From Phycisphaerae bacterium (GTDB lineage: Bacteria; Planctomycetota; Phycisphaerae; Sedimentisphaerales; SG8-4): a stretch of DNA of 12,376 bases. The notes under the pieces are model-generated. The model did no database searches, had not been told where the DNA came from, and worked only from the letters and a program-made list of their open reading frames with translations. The stretch is taken from the NCBI GenBank assembly GCA_030613765.1, contig JAUWLI010000050.1:1-12376 (forward strand). The letters are read 5' to 3'. A program made the translations under genes and the position numbers. Positions 1 to 6,712 of this stretch are shown here, in pieces. Within the stretch, counting starts at the first letter, position 1. Each line of letters opens with the position of its first letter.

Positions 1-310
1 CGGCGACCCAGGGCAAACGTTTGTCACCGGCAAGGTTGTGCCGGATAAATTGAACATTGGGGCCGGTCACACGGCGCTGGGCCTCGTTCAGCAGGGCCGC
101 CGAATAGTCTACCGCGTACACCGTTGAGAAGCTTTTACACAATAAGGGCAGCAGGCTGCCAACGCCGCAACCAAGGTCGGCGGCTAAATGCCTGCCTTTG
201 GAAACACGCCTGATTTCGTCTTTCAGGGTACTATCCAGGTCGTGTTCTGCGATCTGCATAACACTTTGTTCGAAACAGGGTGCCAGAGAATCCCAATAAC
301 CTTTGCTCAT
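1..310 (-). CDS. Class I SAM-dependent methyltransferase, N-terminal part (cut by window edge)
   Basis: Reading the minus strand from the ATG at 310 gives about 103 residues, open to the window edge. The sequence starts MSKGYWDSLAPCFEQSV and reaches a clear SAM-binding motif I, AADLGCGVGSLLPLL (about residues 44-58), followed by an acidic motif II region (VYAVDYSAALLNEAQRR) typical of class I Rossmann-fold methyltransferases. The pattern resembles the Methyltransf_11/25 type of small-molecule methyltransferase, but the substrate cannot be read from this fragment. An in-frame TAA lies a few codons upstream, and 310 is the first ATG after it. No strong ribosome binding site is visible. A short ORF (307-426, minus) ends in a TGA that overlaps this ATG as ATGA, so translation may be coupled. 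The family is a confident call; the role is unknown. Confidence 0.85.
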   Translation of the reverse strand, partial: MSKGYWDSLAPCFEQSVMQIAEHDLDSTLKDEIRRVSKGRHLAADLGCGVGSLLPLLCKSFSTVYAVDYSAALLNEAQRRVTGPNVQFIRHNLAGDKRLPWVA

Positions 311-426
311 ATCACTGCCGAGATTTTCTTAACAGGGCCTGTCCCTGGCCTCCATCCGGGCCGGGTCAAAGAGAAACTTTCTAAAAAATAATCCCGGCCT
401 TTGCCATCATTGTCCTTATCGGTCAT
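307..426 (-). CDS. Possible 39-residue ORF upstream of the methyltransferase
   Basis: An ATG at 426 (minus) opens 39 codons ending in TGA at 309-307, overlapping the methyltransferase ATG as ATGA. The peptide starts MTDKDNDGKGRDYF, is polar with a Gly/Pro-rich middle (around RPGWRPGTGP), and has no signal peptide, membrane segment or recognisable domain. There is no convincing Shine-Dalgarno sequence. The exact ATGA junction favours coupled translation, but an open frame of this length can occur by chance. It may be a real small protein, a translational leader, or noise. Confidence 0.3.
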   Translation of the reverse strand: MTDKDNDGKGRDYFLESFSLTRPGWRPGTGPVKKISAVI

Positions 427-562
427 TTAGTCGCCGGTATTTAGCATATACCCACTTGAGGTCCCCAGAACCGGCTTTTGTTTTAATAGATTCGATGCCC
501 TGGCGTAAATGACAATCCGTGTAATAAACAGCGGGGGAAAATTTAGAATTGAGAAGATAGAA

Positions 563-1582
563 TTAAGAATCTGGAATTTCAGGTTTTGGAAGGAAATGCC
601 CGAGCTGGCGAAGGGCACCATTTAAATGCTCAGTGCTCATGATCAGCGTTTCTTGGGACTGCTGAATATTCATCATCGCGGCCTGAATCTTTTGCTTGGC
701 TGTAATCATCTCGCTGCCTTGGTTGGAACGATGATTGTAGTCCGTGGCAAGGACCGTAGCCAGTGCCTGAACAGCTACTTGTGCTCTGTTCAAAACCTCG
801 TCAAGTCGTGCCACGGCCTCATCATTGGCGGCTATCGTTTCCTGAATTCTTTTGATGACAATCCTTGTATTGTCAAATGTGTGCCTGTATCGCCCGACGC
901 CTTCCTGATAAACCTGCCTGACCTGGCCGGACGAGAATGGTCTGTCGTAGATTGCCACATCGTCAATCATGCCGTTGAAGCATCCTGTCTTAGTTGCCGC
1001 ATCGGCTCCGATAACGATTGCCTGCGGTCTGTTATCAGCTGACATCTCGGATGCGGAATTATCCAGCAGGCCGTTTATATAAATCGCGAGGCTGCCGGAT
1101 GTCCTTGTGACAACGGCGATGTGATACCAACAGCCAAGCCTTATCCTGGCTTTACTATCGATGTAATTGAATGAATCGAAGCCCGCCCTGATGTGTGGCT
1201 TACCATCGCCATTTGGGTCGTACAGCTCAAGCCAGTTATTATTACCGCTGCCGCCTTCGTCTATCAGATAGACGCCATCGGAAGTGATAGACTTGATATA
1301 TATCCAGAGCATTTTTGTCTGTTCTGCCGACAGTCCGGGGATCCGGCCGACTTCGAGATAGTCACCCTCGCCGTCGAGCTGCAGCGCCTTGCCGAACGAG
1401 CCGGTTACCCACACGGGATTGCCGCGGATCATCGCGTGCCTGAAGCCGAGCGAATCGAATGCCGTTTCGCCGCCGCTTTCGTTGAACCTCCAGCATGATG
1501 AACTGCCCAACGCCAATCCCGAAAATAACAACAGCACCACTACCGGCACAACTTTATATGAGATATTCGCGTTTATTGTCAT
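563..1582 (-). CDS. Secreted LamG (concanavalin A-like) protein with C-terminal coiled coil
   Basis: The protein has 339 residues when started at the ATG at 1582, which has AAAGGG seven bases upstream; a GTG two codons earlier is the alternative. Residues 1-28 are a signal peptide with a hydrophobic core (VVPVVVLLLFSGLALG). Residues 30-228 read as a LamG/LamG-like jellyroll domain: the LQLDGEGDYLEV strand (68-79), WYHIAVV (152-158), IYINGLLD (167-174) and the terminal IDDVAIYDRPFSSGQVRQVY block (206-225). Such domains usually bind glycans or mediate surface contacts. Residues 236-330 are rich in Ala, Gln, Glu and Leu with heptad-like spacing and are probably helical or coiled-coil. No catalytic motif is seen. 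It stands alone, with its own promoter and about 250 bp before the next minus-strand gene. It is probably extracytoplasmic or periplasmic; the exact job is unknown. Confidence 0.85.
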   Translation of the reverse strand: MTINANISYKVVPVVVLLLFSGLALGSSSCWRFNESGGETAFDSLGFRHAMIRGNPVWVTGSFGKALQLDGEGDYLEVGRIPGLSAEQTKMLWIYIKSITSDGVYLIDEGGSGNNNWLELYDPNGDGKPHIRAGFDSFNYIDSKARIRLGCWYHIAVVTRTSGSLAIYINGLLDNSASEMSADNRPQAIVIGADAATKTGCFNGMIDDVAIYDRPFSSGQVRQVYQEGVGRYRHTFDNTRIVIKRIQETIAANDEAVARLDEVLNRAQVAVQALATVLATDYNHRSNQGSEMITAKQKIQAAMMNIQQSQETLIMSTEHLNGALRQLGHFLPKPEIPDS

Positions 1583-1611
1583 CTCCACGCCCTTTCACAA
1601 CAGAACTTCAT
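1579..1611 (-). other. Ten-codon upstream ORF overlapping the LamG gene start
   Basis: ATG at 1611 opens MKFCCERAWR and stops at TGA 1581-1579, forming an ATGA overlap with the LamG ATG. It lies inside the predicted 5' untranslated region. It could couple translation or be fortuitous; no ribosome binding site decides it. Confidence 0.25.
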
Positions 1612-1653
1612 TTAACTTCAACTCGACAGCAGGAATCGATATTGCCCCTGCTC

Positions 1654-1682
1654 ATTATATTAGGACGACTGTCGGCTGTTAC
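1654..1682 (-). promoter_or_regulatory. Sigma70-type promoter of the LamG gene
   Basis: On the minus strand a perfect -10 box TATAAT (1659-1654) is preceded, after a 17-base spacer, by GTAACA (1682-1677), which matches TTGACA at four of six positions. This predicts a transcript start near 1646 and a leader of about 65 bases. A 6-bp inverted repeat AGCAGG/CCTGCT (1628-1633 and 1647-1652) sits at the predicted start and could be an operator, but it is short. Confidence 0.55.
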
Positions 1683-1954
1683 GGTTGACAGAGAAAGCAC
1701 AATATCAGAGTTATTATTTGAGAGGATCAGGTTGGATTCGCGATACTCGATGCTTGGTGCTCGATGCTTGTTAGACGCTGAAACGGTCAGACGCCAGGTA
1801 AGAAATTCACGGAGGATTGTGAGAAAGTGGGCGGAGGGTGAAAAAAATAGCCGGCCTCAAGAGGGCATCGAATTTTCGTAAGCACTTTTGTTTGCGGGGA
1901 TTAGCTATCCGGCGAATACGTCCTATAAGAAAATTTGCACAATTTTTCGAAAAA
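1683..1954. other. Intergenic stretch between LamG gene and mraZ, no gene seen
   Basis: This stretch lies between the minus-strand LamG promoter and the mraZ control region. The plus-strand open frame that crosses it runs antisense through the LamG gene and has neither a ribosome binding site nor recognisable protein character. The only structure seen is the 11-bp direct repeat near 1746-1770. No terminator or RNA gene was recognised. Confidence 0.6.
1746..1770. repeat. Two direct copies of CTCGATGCTTG
   Basis: The 11-base unit occurs perfectly at 1746-1756 and 1760-1770 (period 14), preceded by a partial unit (CGATA at 1741-1745). It resembles the degenerate short repeats seen in non-coding DNA of many genomes. 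No function is indicated. Confidence 0.6.
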
Positions 1955-1967
1955 GTGGATTTATTTG

Positions 1968-1995
1968 TTGACTTTGTGGTAAGAAGTGGTAAACT
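1968..1995 (+). promoter_or_regulatory. Promoter of the mraZ division cluster
   Basis: TTGACT (1968-1973) and TAAACT (1990-1995) are separated by 16 bases and match the -35 and -10 consensus at five and four positions. The predicted transcript start is near 2002, which places the in-frame GTG at 1986 upstream of the mRNA and favours an ATG start for mraZ at 2010 or 2031. Confidence 0.45.
1977..1991 (+). promoter_or_regulatory. Candidate MraZ operator: TGGTA-N5-TGGTA
   Basis: Two TGGTA direct repeats (1977-1981 and 1987-1991) are separated by exactly five bases, so the period is ten. Characterised MraZ proteins bind direct repeats of a TGGGN-like unit with five-base spacers next to their own promoter. 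Here the repeats lie between the proposed -35 and -10 boxes, fitting autorepression. A third, weaker match (GTGGAT) lies at 1955-1960, two helical turns upstream. The unit differs from the E. coli consensus at the fourth base, so the assignment rests on spacing and position. Confidence 0.45.
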
Positions 1996-2030
1996 TTCCC
2001 ACAGTTGTTATGCTTAATGGGACAAGAGCC

Positions 2031-2513
2031 ATGCTGTTACTAACAGGTGAATATCAACACGTAATCGATGGTAAAGGCAGAGTTCTCATTTCCAACAAGC
2101 TCAGACATCAAATCGATGTCGATGAACACGGCAGCAATTTTTATCTGGTCCTCGGCGCTAACGGCATTCTTTGTCTGTATCCTGAGAAATATTTCGAGCA
2201 GATTGTCTTAGCGGTCGCACCAGATGCAACCGCACCGGATGAGGCGGTGGCGTTCGAGCGGATAAGCTTTGCACTGGCGAGCAAGGTCGAGCTGGACGGA
2301 CAGGGCCGATTGCTTTTGAATGAAAGACTTCGAAAGCGGGCGGGTTTGAAAGAACAAATTACCTTAGTCGGTGTCCGAGACCATATCGAGCTGTGGAACA
2401 ACGCAAACTGGGAACAGTACCTGGCCGACAATATGGCCCAATACCAGAAACAGATGTCACAGGCTCGGCAGGTGGTGTTACAAAAACAGAACGATGAACA
2501 TGAACTTTCTTGA
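2031..2513 (+). CDS. mraZ: Transcriptional regulator MraZ
   Basis: The protein has 160 residues when started at the ATG at 2031, where the family's usual N-terminus (here MLLLTGEYQHVIDGKGR) begins; longer starts at 2010 (ATG) and 1986 (GTG) add residues not typical of MraZ. MraZ forms ring-shaped oligomers and binds DNA at the division cluster promoter. Two SpoVT/AbrB-like halves are visible: DGKGRVLISNKLR (13-25) and DGQGRLLLNERLRKRAGL (89-106), the second followed by VRDHIELWNNANWEQYL (115-131). The Pro that normally follows the first GR-I pair is Ser here. The C-terminal tail (135-160) is polar and Gln-rich. The gene heads the cluster, with rsmH two genes downstream, as expected for this family. 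Candidate TGGTA repeats in its promoter suggest autoregulation. Confidence 0.93.
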   Translation: MLLLTGEYQHVIDGKGRVLISNKLRHQIDVDEHGSNFYLVLGANGILCLYPEKYFEQIVLAVAPDATAPDEAVAFERISFALASKVELDGQGRLLLNERLRKRAGLKEQITLVGVRDHIELWNNANWEQYLADNMAQYQKQMSQARQVVLQKQNDEHELS

Positions 2514-2515
2514 CT

Positions 2516-2520
2516 GGAGG
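2516..2520 (+). promoter_or_regulatory. Ribosome binding site that fixes the start of the small ORF after mraZ
   Basis: GGAGG lies four bases before the ATG at 2525 and begins just after the mraZ stop (2511-2513). It supports the ATG over the TTG at 2510 as the start of the small downstream protein. Confidence 0.6.
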
Positions 2521-2524
2521 CGAA

Positions 2525-2734
2525 ATGATTGAATCGGATTCGAACCATTGTCAAATCGTAGAGAAGAGTCTCACCGGAGACAGAGCTGTTGACGAACAAA
2601 CATTTGCCTCGCTGGAAATTCTTTCTGAAAGGCTTGAGCATCTGAAGAACGTCAACAGAATTTTTGACGGTGTTACATTTTCGCCCGAAGCCATGGAACT
2701 TAAAGCCCGGAACACGGCTGTAGCTGTAGGTTAA
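2525..2734 (+). CDS. Small protein of unknown function between mraZ and rsmH
   Basis: The ATG at 2525 follows GGAGG at 2516-2520 and lies 11 bases after the mraZ stop, giving 69 residues. I do not recognise a family. The sequence is acidic and polar, without signal peptide or membrane segment. A helical, possibly coiled-coil stretch (about residues 22-45, FASLEILSERLEHLKNVNRI) is followed by FDGVTFSPEAMELKARN. The tight spacing and good ribosome binding site indicate a real gene translated from the mraZ transcript. mraZ is normally followed directly by rsmH, so this is an extra member here. A role in division or in modulating MraZ is only a guess from position. Confidence 0.65.
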   Translation: MIESDSNHCQIVEKSLTGDRAVDEQTFASLEILSERLEHLKNVNRIFDGVTFSPEAMELKARNTAVAVG

Positions 2735-2810
2735 ACCGTAGTGCGTTGCCGATATATCGTTTTGTTTCAGGGCTTGATGTGTCGGGACGCGATTTGAAAT
2801 TAGAGAAATA

Positions 2811-3722
2811 ATGGAGGTGAATAGCTCGAAAGTAGAGCATATTCCGGTATTGGCAAGGACGCTGGTCGAGCAGATAAACTTACCCCGGGATGGGGTGATG
2901 GTCGATGCGACCATAGGACAAGGAGGTCATAGTTTACTGTTCGGCAAGACTTTGGGCCCCGATGGTGTGATCATCGCTCTTGATGTAGATAAAAAATCTA
3001 TCCAAGGGGCCCAAATTAGAACCAAGGACCTTGCGTGCAAGGTTATTTTAATATACGGTAATTTTTCCCAAATAGGCGAGTTTGTCCATGAGCAGGACGT
3101 TGAGAAGGTTGATTTCATATTAGCGGATTTGGGCCTGTGCTCAAGTCAACTGGCAGACGCTGAGATTGGTCTTAGTTTTCAGACGGACATGCCGCTTGAT
3201 ATGAGAATTGACAAAAGAATAAAGAGCAGTGCTGCCGATATTGTTAATAAAGCAGACCAGAAAAGCCTGGCGGATTTGATTTACAAATTCGGCCAGGAGA
3301 GAGGCTCGCGGCGAATTGCACGTTTTATCGTGCGGGAGCGTCAGGGCCGGCCGATAGCGACAACGGGACAGTTGGCTGCGATAGTCTGCAGGGCGCTGGG
3401 AAGGCCCGGGCGAAAAGGAAAGAGCAGAATACACCCGGCAACAAGGACTTTTCAGGCGTTGAGAATCGCTGTCAATAACGAGCTTCAGAACCTTGAGAGA
3501 CTGCTTGCTGCAGCATCGGCCCTTTTGGCTCAAAAAGGCCGGATTGTTGTTATCAGTTATCACAGTCTTGAAGACAGATTGGTTAAGAATAATTTTAAGG
3601 CAAATGAAAAAGCGGGCACTTATAAGATTATCACGAAGAAGCCGATTGTGCCATCACGGGAGGAAATTGAGGAAAATCCGCGGGCAAGAAGTGCGAAGTT
3701 AAGGATCGCAGAAAAACAATAA
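2811..3722 (+). CDS. rsmH: 16S rRNA (cytosine(1402)-N(4))-methyltransferase RsmH
   Basis: The protein has 303 residues, close to the usual RsmH length. The enzyme uses SAM to N4-methylate C1402 of 16S rRNA in the decoding centre. Family motifs are in order: EHIPVL (9-14), the SAM motif VDATIGQGGHS (31-41), LADLGLCSSQL (104-114), DMPLDMRID (126-134), the block HPATRTFQALRIAVNNEL (208-225), ISYHSLEDRLVK (248-259) and NPRARSAKLRI (289-299). GLCSSQL replaces the common GVSSxQL. The ATG at 2811 is required to include the EHIPVL block. Oddly, a strong Shine-Dalgarno-like GGAGGTGA lies just after the start codon (2813-2820) rather than before it. It is third in the mraZ cluster, 76 bases after the small unknown ORF, and ends 27 bases before the LysM gene. 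Confidence 0.96.
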   Translation: MEVNSSKVEHIPVLARTLVEQINLPRDGVMVDATIGQGGHSLLFGKTLGPDGVIIALDVDKKSIQGAQIRTKDLACKVILIYGNFSQIGEFVHEQDVEKVDFILADLGLCSSQLADAEIGLSFQTDMPLDMRIDKRIKSSAADIVNKADQKSLADLIYKFGQERGSRRIARFIVRERQGRPIATTGQLAAIVCRALGRPGRKGKSRIHPATRTFQALRIAVNNELQNLERLLAAASALLAQKGRIVVISYHSLEDRLVKNNFKANEKAGTYKIITKKPIVPSREEIEENPRARSAKLRIAEKQ

Positions 3723-3749
3723 AGTAAATAGTGAAAAAGGAGTTTTGCT

Positions 3750-4616
3750 ATGACTCGCGATGTCAAAATTGGATTGCTGTTGGGTTTGGCTTTCATATTT
3801 ATGATAGCCTTTGTAATTAACGGTCTGCCGAGCTTTCGCGGCGACAGCAATGAGCTGACTAATACAATGGTCGGACCCCCTAATAAGCAGCCTGGTATTG
3901 GGGCCAACGAGCGCGATTTCATCAACTTGACGGAATCGTTTGAAAATCAACCCTTTAGACCTGAGTACCAGCTGCCGAAAGAGCCGGATATCCGCTACAC
4001 AACAAAGCTGCCTCAGGACCCTGTGGTCGTAAAAGGTAATAATGCTTCGAATCTGAACAATAGCGATATAGTGAAGATAGTTACACCGAGGCGGATTGAA
4101 AATGAGAGAACGAACATCAGGAAGATCGAGACAGTCAAGCCGAAGCCCGCTTTACCGAAAATTTATGAAGTTACTGATGGTGACAACCTGGCCTTGATAG
4201 CCAAACAGTTTTATGGCGATTTAGAGGGCAACAAAACGGTAAACATCATGAGGATATTTGAGGCTAACCGTAGCCTTCTCAAGGCGGAAGATGAGATTCA
4301 AGTGGGCCAAAAACTAATCATACCCCCTCTGCGAGATTCGGCGTTGTCTAAAGAGAAAAAGAAGGACGGCCTTGTGAGTTCTATTGTTGAGAAGGTCACA
4401 TCTATCGGCCGAGAGCATCTATCTTTGAAAAAACCGAACCGCCCAAAGCAGGGCAAGTCCTACACGGTTCGTGAAGGTGACAGTTTATGGAAAATTGCCG
4501 CTGATCAACTTGGAGACGGTAGCCGATATACAGATGTAGCCAAACTCAATGATGATGTTCTATCCGATGAGGACAGCCTGACCGTTGGAATGACTTTGAA
4601 AATGCCCACTCGATAG
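3750..4616 (+). CDS. Membrane-anchored double-LysM protein
   Basis: The protein has 288 residues, started at an ATG with AAGGAG seven bases upstream. A short basic N-terminus precedes one membrane segment (about 6-25, KIGLLLGLAFIFMIAFVING), which is probably an uncleaved anchor with the rest outside the cytoplasmic membrane. Residues 30-136 are a low-complexity, Pro/Asn/Lys-rich linker. Two LysM domains follow: 138-193 (IYEVTDGDNLALIAKQFYGD, ending GQKLIIPP) and 237-287 (SYTVREGDSLWKIAADQLGD, ending GMTLKMPT), joined by a Lys-rich linker. LysM domains bind N-acetylglucosamine-containing glycan such as peptidoglycan. No hydrolase domain is present, so it is more likely a wall-binding or scaffolding protein. 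It sits between rsmH and the ftsL-like gene, suggesting a job in septal wall synthesis; that is inference from position. Confidence 0.9.
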   Translation: MTRDVKIGLLLGLAFIFMIAFVINGLPSFRGDSNELTNTMVGPPNKQPGIGANERDFINLTESFENQPFRPEYQLPKEPDIRYTTKLPQDPVVVKGNNASNLNNSDIVKIVTPRRIENERTNIRKIETVKPKPALPKIYEVTDGDNLALIAKQFYGDLEGNKTVNIMRIFEANRSLLKAEDEIQVGQKLIIPPLRDSALSKEKKKDGLVSSIVEKVTSIGREHLSLKKPNRPKQGKSYTVREGDSLWKIAADQLGDGSRYTDVAKLNDDVLSDEDSLTVGMTLKMPTR

Positions 4617-4698
4617 AAATAAGAAATTGCTGCAGCGTTGAGTAGAAGAAAAGTAAGTTCTGTCCGCAATCCGCTTAACACTATGCGCTGACTAAATT

Positions 4699-4917
4699 AT
4701 GAGGCCACAATTTCGTTTTGTATTTGTTGTTTTTTATTTTACGGCTGTATTGATTTTCGCAGTTTATCTCCGTAGTGCCAACAATCGCATTTTCTACCAA
4801 CTATACACTCTTGAGGCCGAACAAAGCTGGTTAATGCAGGAGCTTACCCACAAGCAGCTTCAGGTTGAAACTTTAATAAATCCCGCTGCGGTCTCAGAAC
4901 GTCTTAACGGCCCGTGA
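4699..4917 (+). CDS. FtsL-like small bitopic membrane protein
   Basis: The protein has 72 residues: a short basic N-terminus, one membrane segment (about 5-25, FRFVFVVFYFTAVLIFAVYL), then a polar helical stretch with heptad-like hydrophobics (about 28-60). This is the topology of FtsL, which pairs with FtsB and FtsQ and helps activate septal peptidoglycan synthesis by FtsI/FtsW. Its position just before the FtsI-like gene is where ftsL normally sits. FtsL is poorly conserved, so the call rests on topology and synteny. It is shorter than typical FtsL (about 90-120 residues). No clear ribosome binding site precedes it; a two-codon ATG-CGC-TGA frame lies at 4683-4691. Its stop is in a TGATG (4915-4919) that opens a nine-codon frame leading to the ftsI start. 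Confidence 0.6.
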   Translation: MRPQFRFVFVVFYFTAVLIFAVYLRSANNRIFYQLYTLEAEQSWLMQELTHKQLQVETLINPAAVSERLNGP

Positions 4918-4946
4918 TGGTTGGCCGGCGGGGCCAGGTGAAATGA
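4917..4946 (+). other. Nine-codon ORF bridging the ftsL-like and ftsI-like genes
   Basis: ATG at 4917 overlaps the ftsL-like stop (TGATG), encodes MVGRRGQVK, and ends at TGA 4944-4946 overlapping the ftsI-like ATG (ATGA). Ribosomes could pass from one gene to the next by two consecutive stop/start overlaps. It could equally be chance, since the ftsI-like gene has its own AGGTG close to its start. Confidence 0.3.
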
Positions 4947-6664
4947 ACGTGAGAAGCGCTCGCACGATTATTATCTTTTGTTTGCTTCTGATAGTGATAT
5001 TTTTGTCACTGGCGGGACGTTGCTTGTACCTTCAGTATTTCAGGAGCGAGCATTATACCGACCTTAGCACGATGCAGCAGCGCGGGCTGCTCATAAAGAG
5101 TCCTCAAAGGGGTGTGATTCTTGATTCCTGCGGCAGGCTGCTTGCGGCAAGCAATCGAGTACAGTGCATTTTTGCCGATCCACGAGCTATAAAAGAGCCT
5201 CTCAACACATCCGTCAAACTTAATCCAATCGTAAAGATGAGCGCGACTGAGATAATAAGACTTATCAAAGAAAGCAAAACTCCTCGTTTTGTAAAAATCA
5301 AGGTCGGTGCAACGGCGGCGCAGTGCAGTGCCGCTCGCAAAATCTATGGCATAGGGGTCCAATCTGACTGGCAAAGACATTATCCAATGGGACGGCTGGC
5401 GGCACATGTCGTCGGCTTTACAAGCAGCGACAACCGTGGATTGAGTGGGATTGAATTGCGATACGAAAAAGACCTCCGAGGATCGGCGGGGCAGAATATT
5501 TTCCTTACAGATGCATTTCGTCGTCCGGTTCAGCCGGGGCGGCAAAAAAGTATCTTAAGTAACGGAGTTGGTATAATCCTGACTCTTGATTCTGCGATAC
5601 AGCAGTTTACACGAGCTGAACTTTTAAATCAGTATGAGAGCTTTGAAGCCGAGGCCGCCATTGCGATTGTCGCATCGGCGAAAACGGGCGCGATTTTGGC
5701 AATGGTTTCGCTCCCTGATTATGACCCTGAAGAAATTGGCTCTTCTGACCCTAACACGTTCCGCAACCGGGTAGTAACGGACCAGTTTGAGCCCGGCAGT
5801 ATGATAAAGCCGATTGTTGTGGCGATTGCAATTGATAGCGGTGTCATTAAAAAGGATGAGAAGATATTTTGTGAAAACGGCAACTATTATGGCAAAGGTT
5901 TTGCAAGAGTCAATGAATACAGGAACCACAGATTCGGCGATTTACCTGTGAGAGAAGTCCTGATTAAATCGAGCAATATAGGGATGGCGAAAATCGGGCA
6001 GAAGATGGGACAAAAGAAACTGTACAACGGCCTTAAACTCTTTGGATTCGCTAAAACAACGGGAGTCGAGCTGCCCGGTGAAGTGGGTGGGGTGTTGAGG
6101 CCCATCAATAAGTGGACCGGGTACAGTGTAACCCGTATACCCTACGGTTATGAATTAGATGTAACCGCGATGCAAATGCTTCGAGCTTTCTGCATCCTTG
6201 CCGCCGATGGCAGAGCGGTGCAGCCATATATTGTCAAGGCCGTGGTGGACAGTAATGGCGAAATAATCAAGCTAAGACACTCATCGCCGGATGTCGGCTA
6301 TATCATCAAGCCGGAAGTTGCCAAATGGATCGTGAACGATTGCCTGGTAGGTGTAGTTAATGAAAGGGAAAACGGAGGCACCGGTTGGAGGGCGAAACTG
6401 GACAAATGGCAGGTTTTCGGCAAAACGGGCACCGCTAATATTGCAAAGGTTGGCGAAAGGGGGTACGAAGACAATTCCAATCTTGCTTCCTTCATAGCAG
6501 GTGCCCCGGCCCATGACCCTGCTGTAATAGTTTTAGTTTCAATTCGCAAACCAAATGGAAGACTCGGCAAAGGTGATAGCGGCGGTGCGGTGGCCTCACC
6601 GGTGGCTGGCAGGATACTTGAAAAGACTCTTAAGTACCTCCGTGTCCCTGAACGCGTTTTGTGA
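4943..6664 (+). CDS. ftsI: Class B penicillin-binding protein, FtsI/PBP2-type peptidoglycan transpeptidase
   Basis: The protein has 573 residues. It cross-links peptidoglycan stem peptides outside the cytoplasmic membrane; the class B members encoded beside mraZ/rsmH act in septum formation. A membrane anchor (about 8-28) precedes the PBP dimerisation/pedestal domain (about 45-200, with RGVILDSCGRLLAAS at 56-70 and GIELRYEKDL at 169-178). The transpeptidase domain (about 205-565) holds all three active-site motifs: SxxK as S286-M-I-K289 in FEPGSMIKP, SxN as S343-S-N345, and KTGT at 494-497. No PASTA domain is present. The start at 4943 overlaps the stop of a nine-codon frame (ATGA). It is the last gene of the cluster; about 98 bases downstream a new promoter starts the next gene, and murE does not follow. 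Confidence 0.93.
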   Translation: MNVRSARTIIIFCLLLIVIFLSLAGRCLYLQYFRSEHYTDLSTMQQRGLLIKSPQRGVILDSCGRLLAASNRVQCIFADPRAIKEPLNTSVKLNPIVKMSATEIIRLIKESKTPRFVKIKVGATAAQCSAARKIYGIGVQSDWQRHYPMGRLAAHVVGFTSSDNRGLSGIELRYEKDLRGSAGQNIFLTDAFRRPVQPGRQKSILSNGVGIILTLDSAIQQFTRAELLNQYESFEAEAAIAIVASAKTGAILAMVSLPDYDPEEIGSSDPNTFRNRVVTDQFEPGSMIKPIVVAIAIDSGVIKKDEKIFCENGNYYGKGFARVNEYRNHRFGDLPVREVLIKSSNIGMAKIGQKMGQKKLYNGLKLFGFAKTTGVELPGEVGGVLRPINKWTGYSVTRIPYGYELDVTAMQMLRAFCILAADGRAVQPYIVKAVVDSNGEIIKLRHSSPDVGYIIKPEVAKWIVNDCLVGVVNERENGGTGWRAKLDKWQVFGKTGTANIAKVGERGYEDNSNLASFIAGAPAHDPAVIVLVSIRKPNGRLGKGDSGGAVASPVAGRILEKTLKYLRVPERVL

Positions 6665-6712
6665 GCCTTGACGGGATTGCCGAACGCTTTTATTTCTTTT
6701 GATTTTCCAGCC

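Noticed and set aside
541..585. AGAATT/GAATTA-rich stretch downstream of the LamG gene as a repeat array
   Set aside because: The units are irregular in length and sequence; it reads as AT-rich low-complexity DNA.
626..1498. Plus-strand open frames (626-1042, 1193-1498) opposite the LamG gene
   Set aside because: They are antisense shadows of a well-supported LamG coding region.
1685..1717. Plus-strand TTGACA at 1685-1690 as an additional mraZ promoter
   Set aside because: The nearest -10-like box (TATTAT at 1712) is 21 bases away, too far for a usual promoter.
1495..1881. Plus-strand 128-codon open frame overlapping the LamG gene start and the intergenic region
   Set aside because: It runs antisense to the LamG N-terminus, has no ribosome binding site, and its protein has no domain character.
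2141..2914. Minus-strand 257-codon open frame across mraZ and the small ORF
   Set aside because: It is opposite mraZ, whose motifs are clear; the translation is Ser/Cys-rich with no recognisable domain.
4683..4691. Two-codon frame ATG-CGC-TGA before the ftsL-like gene
   Set aside because: It is too short to carry weight and its stop is seven bases from the next ATG without overlap.
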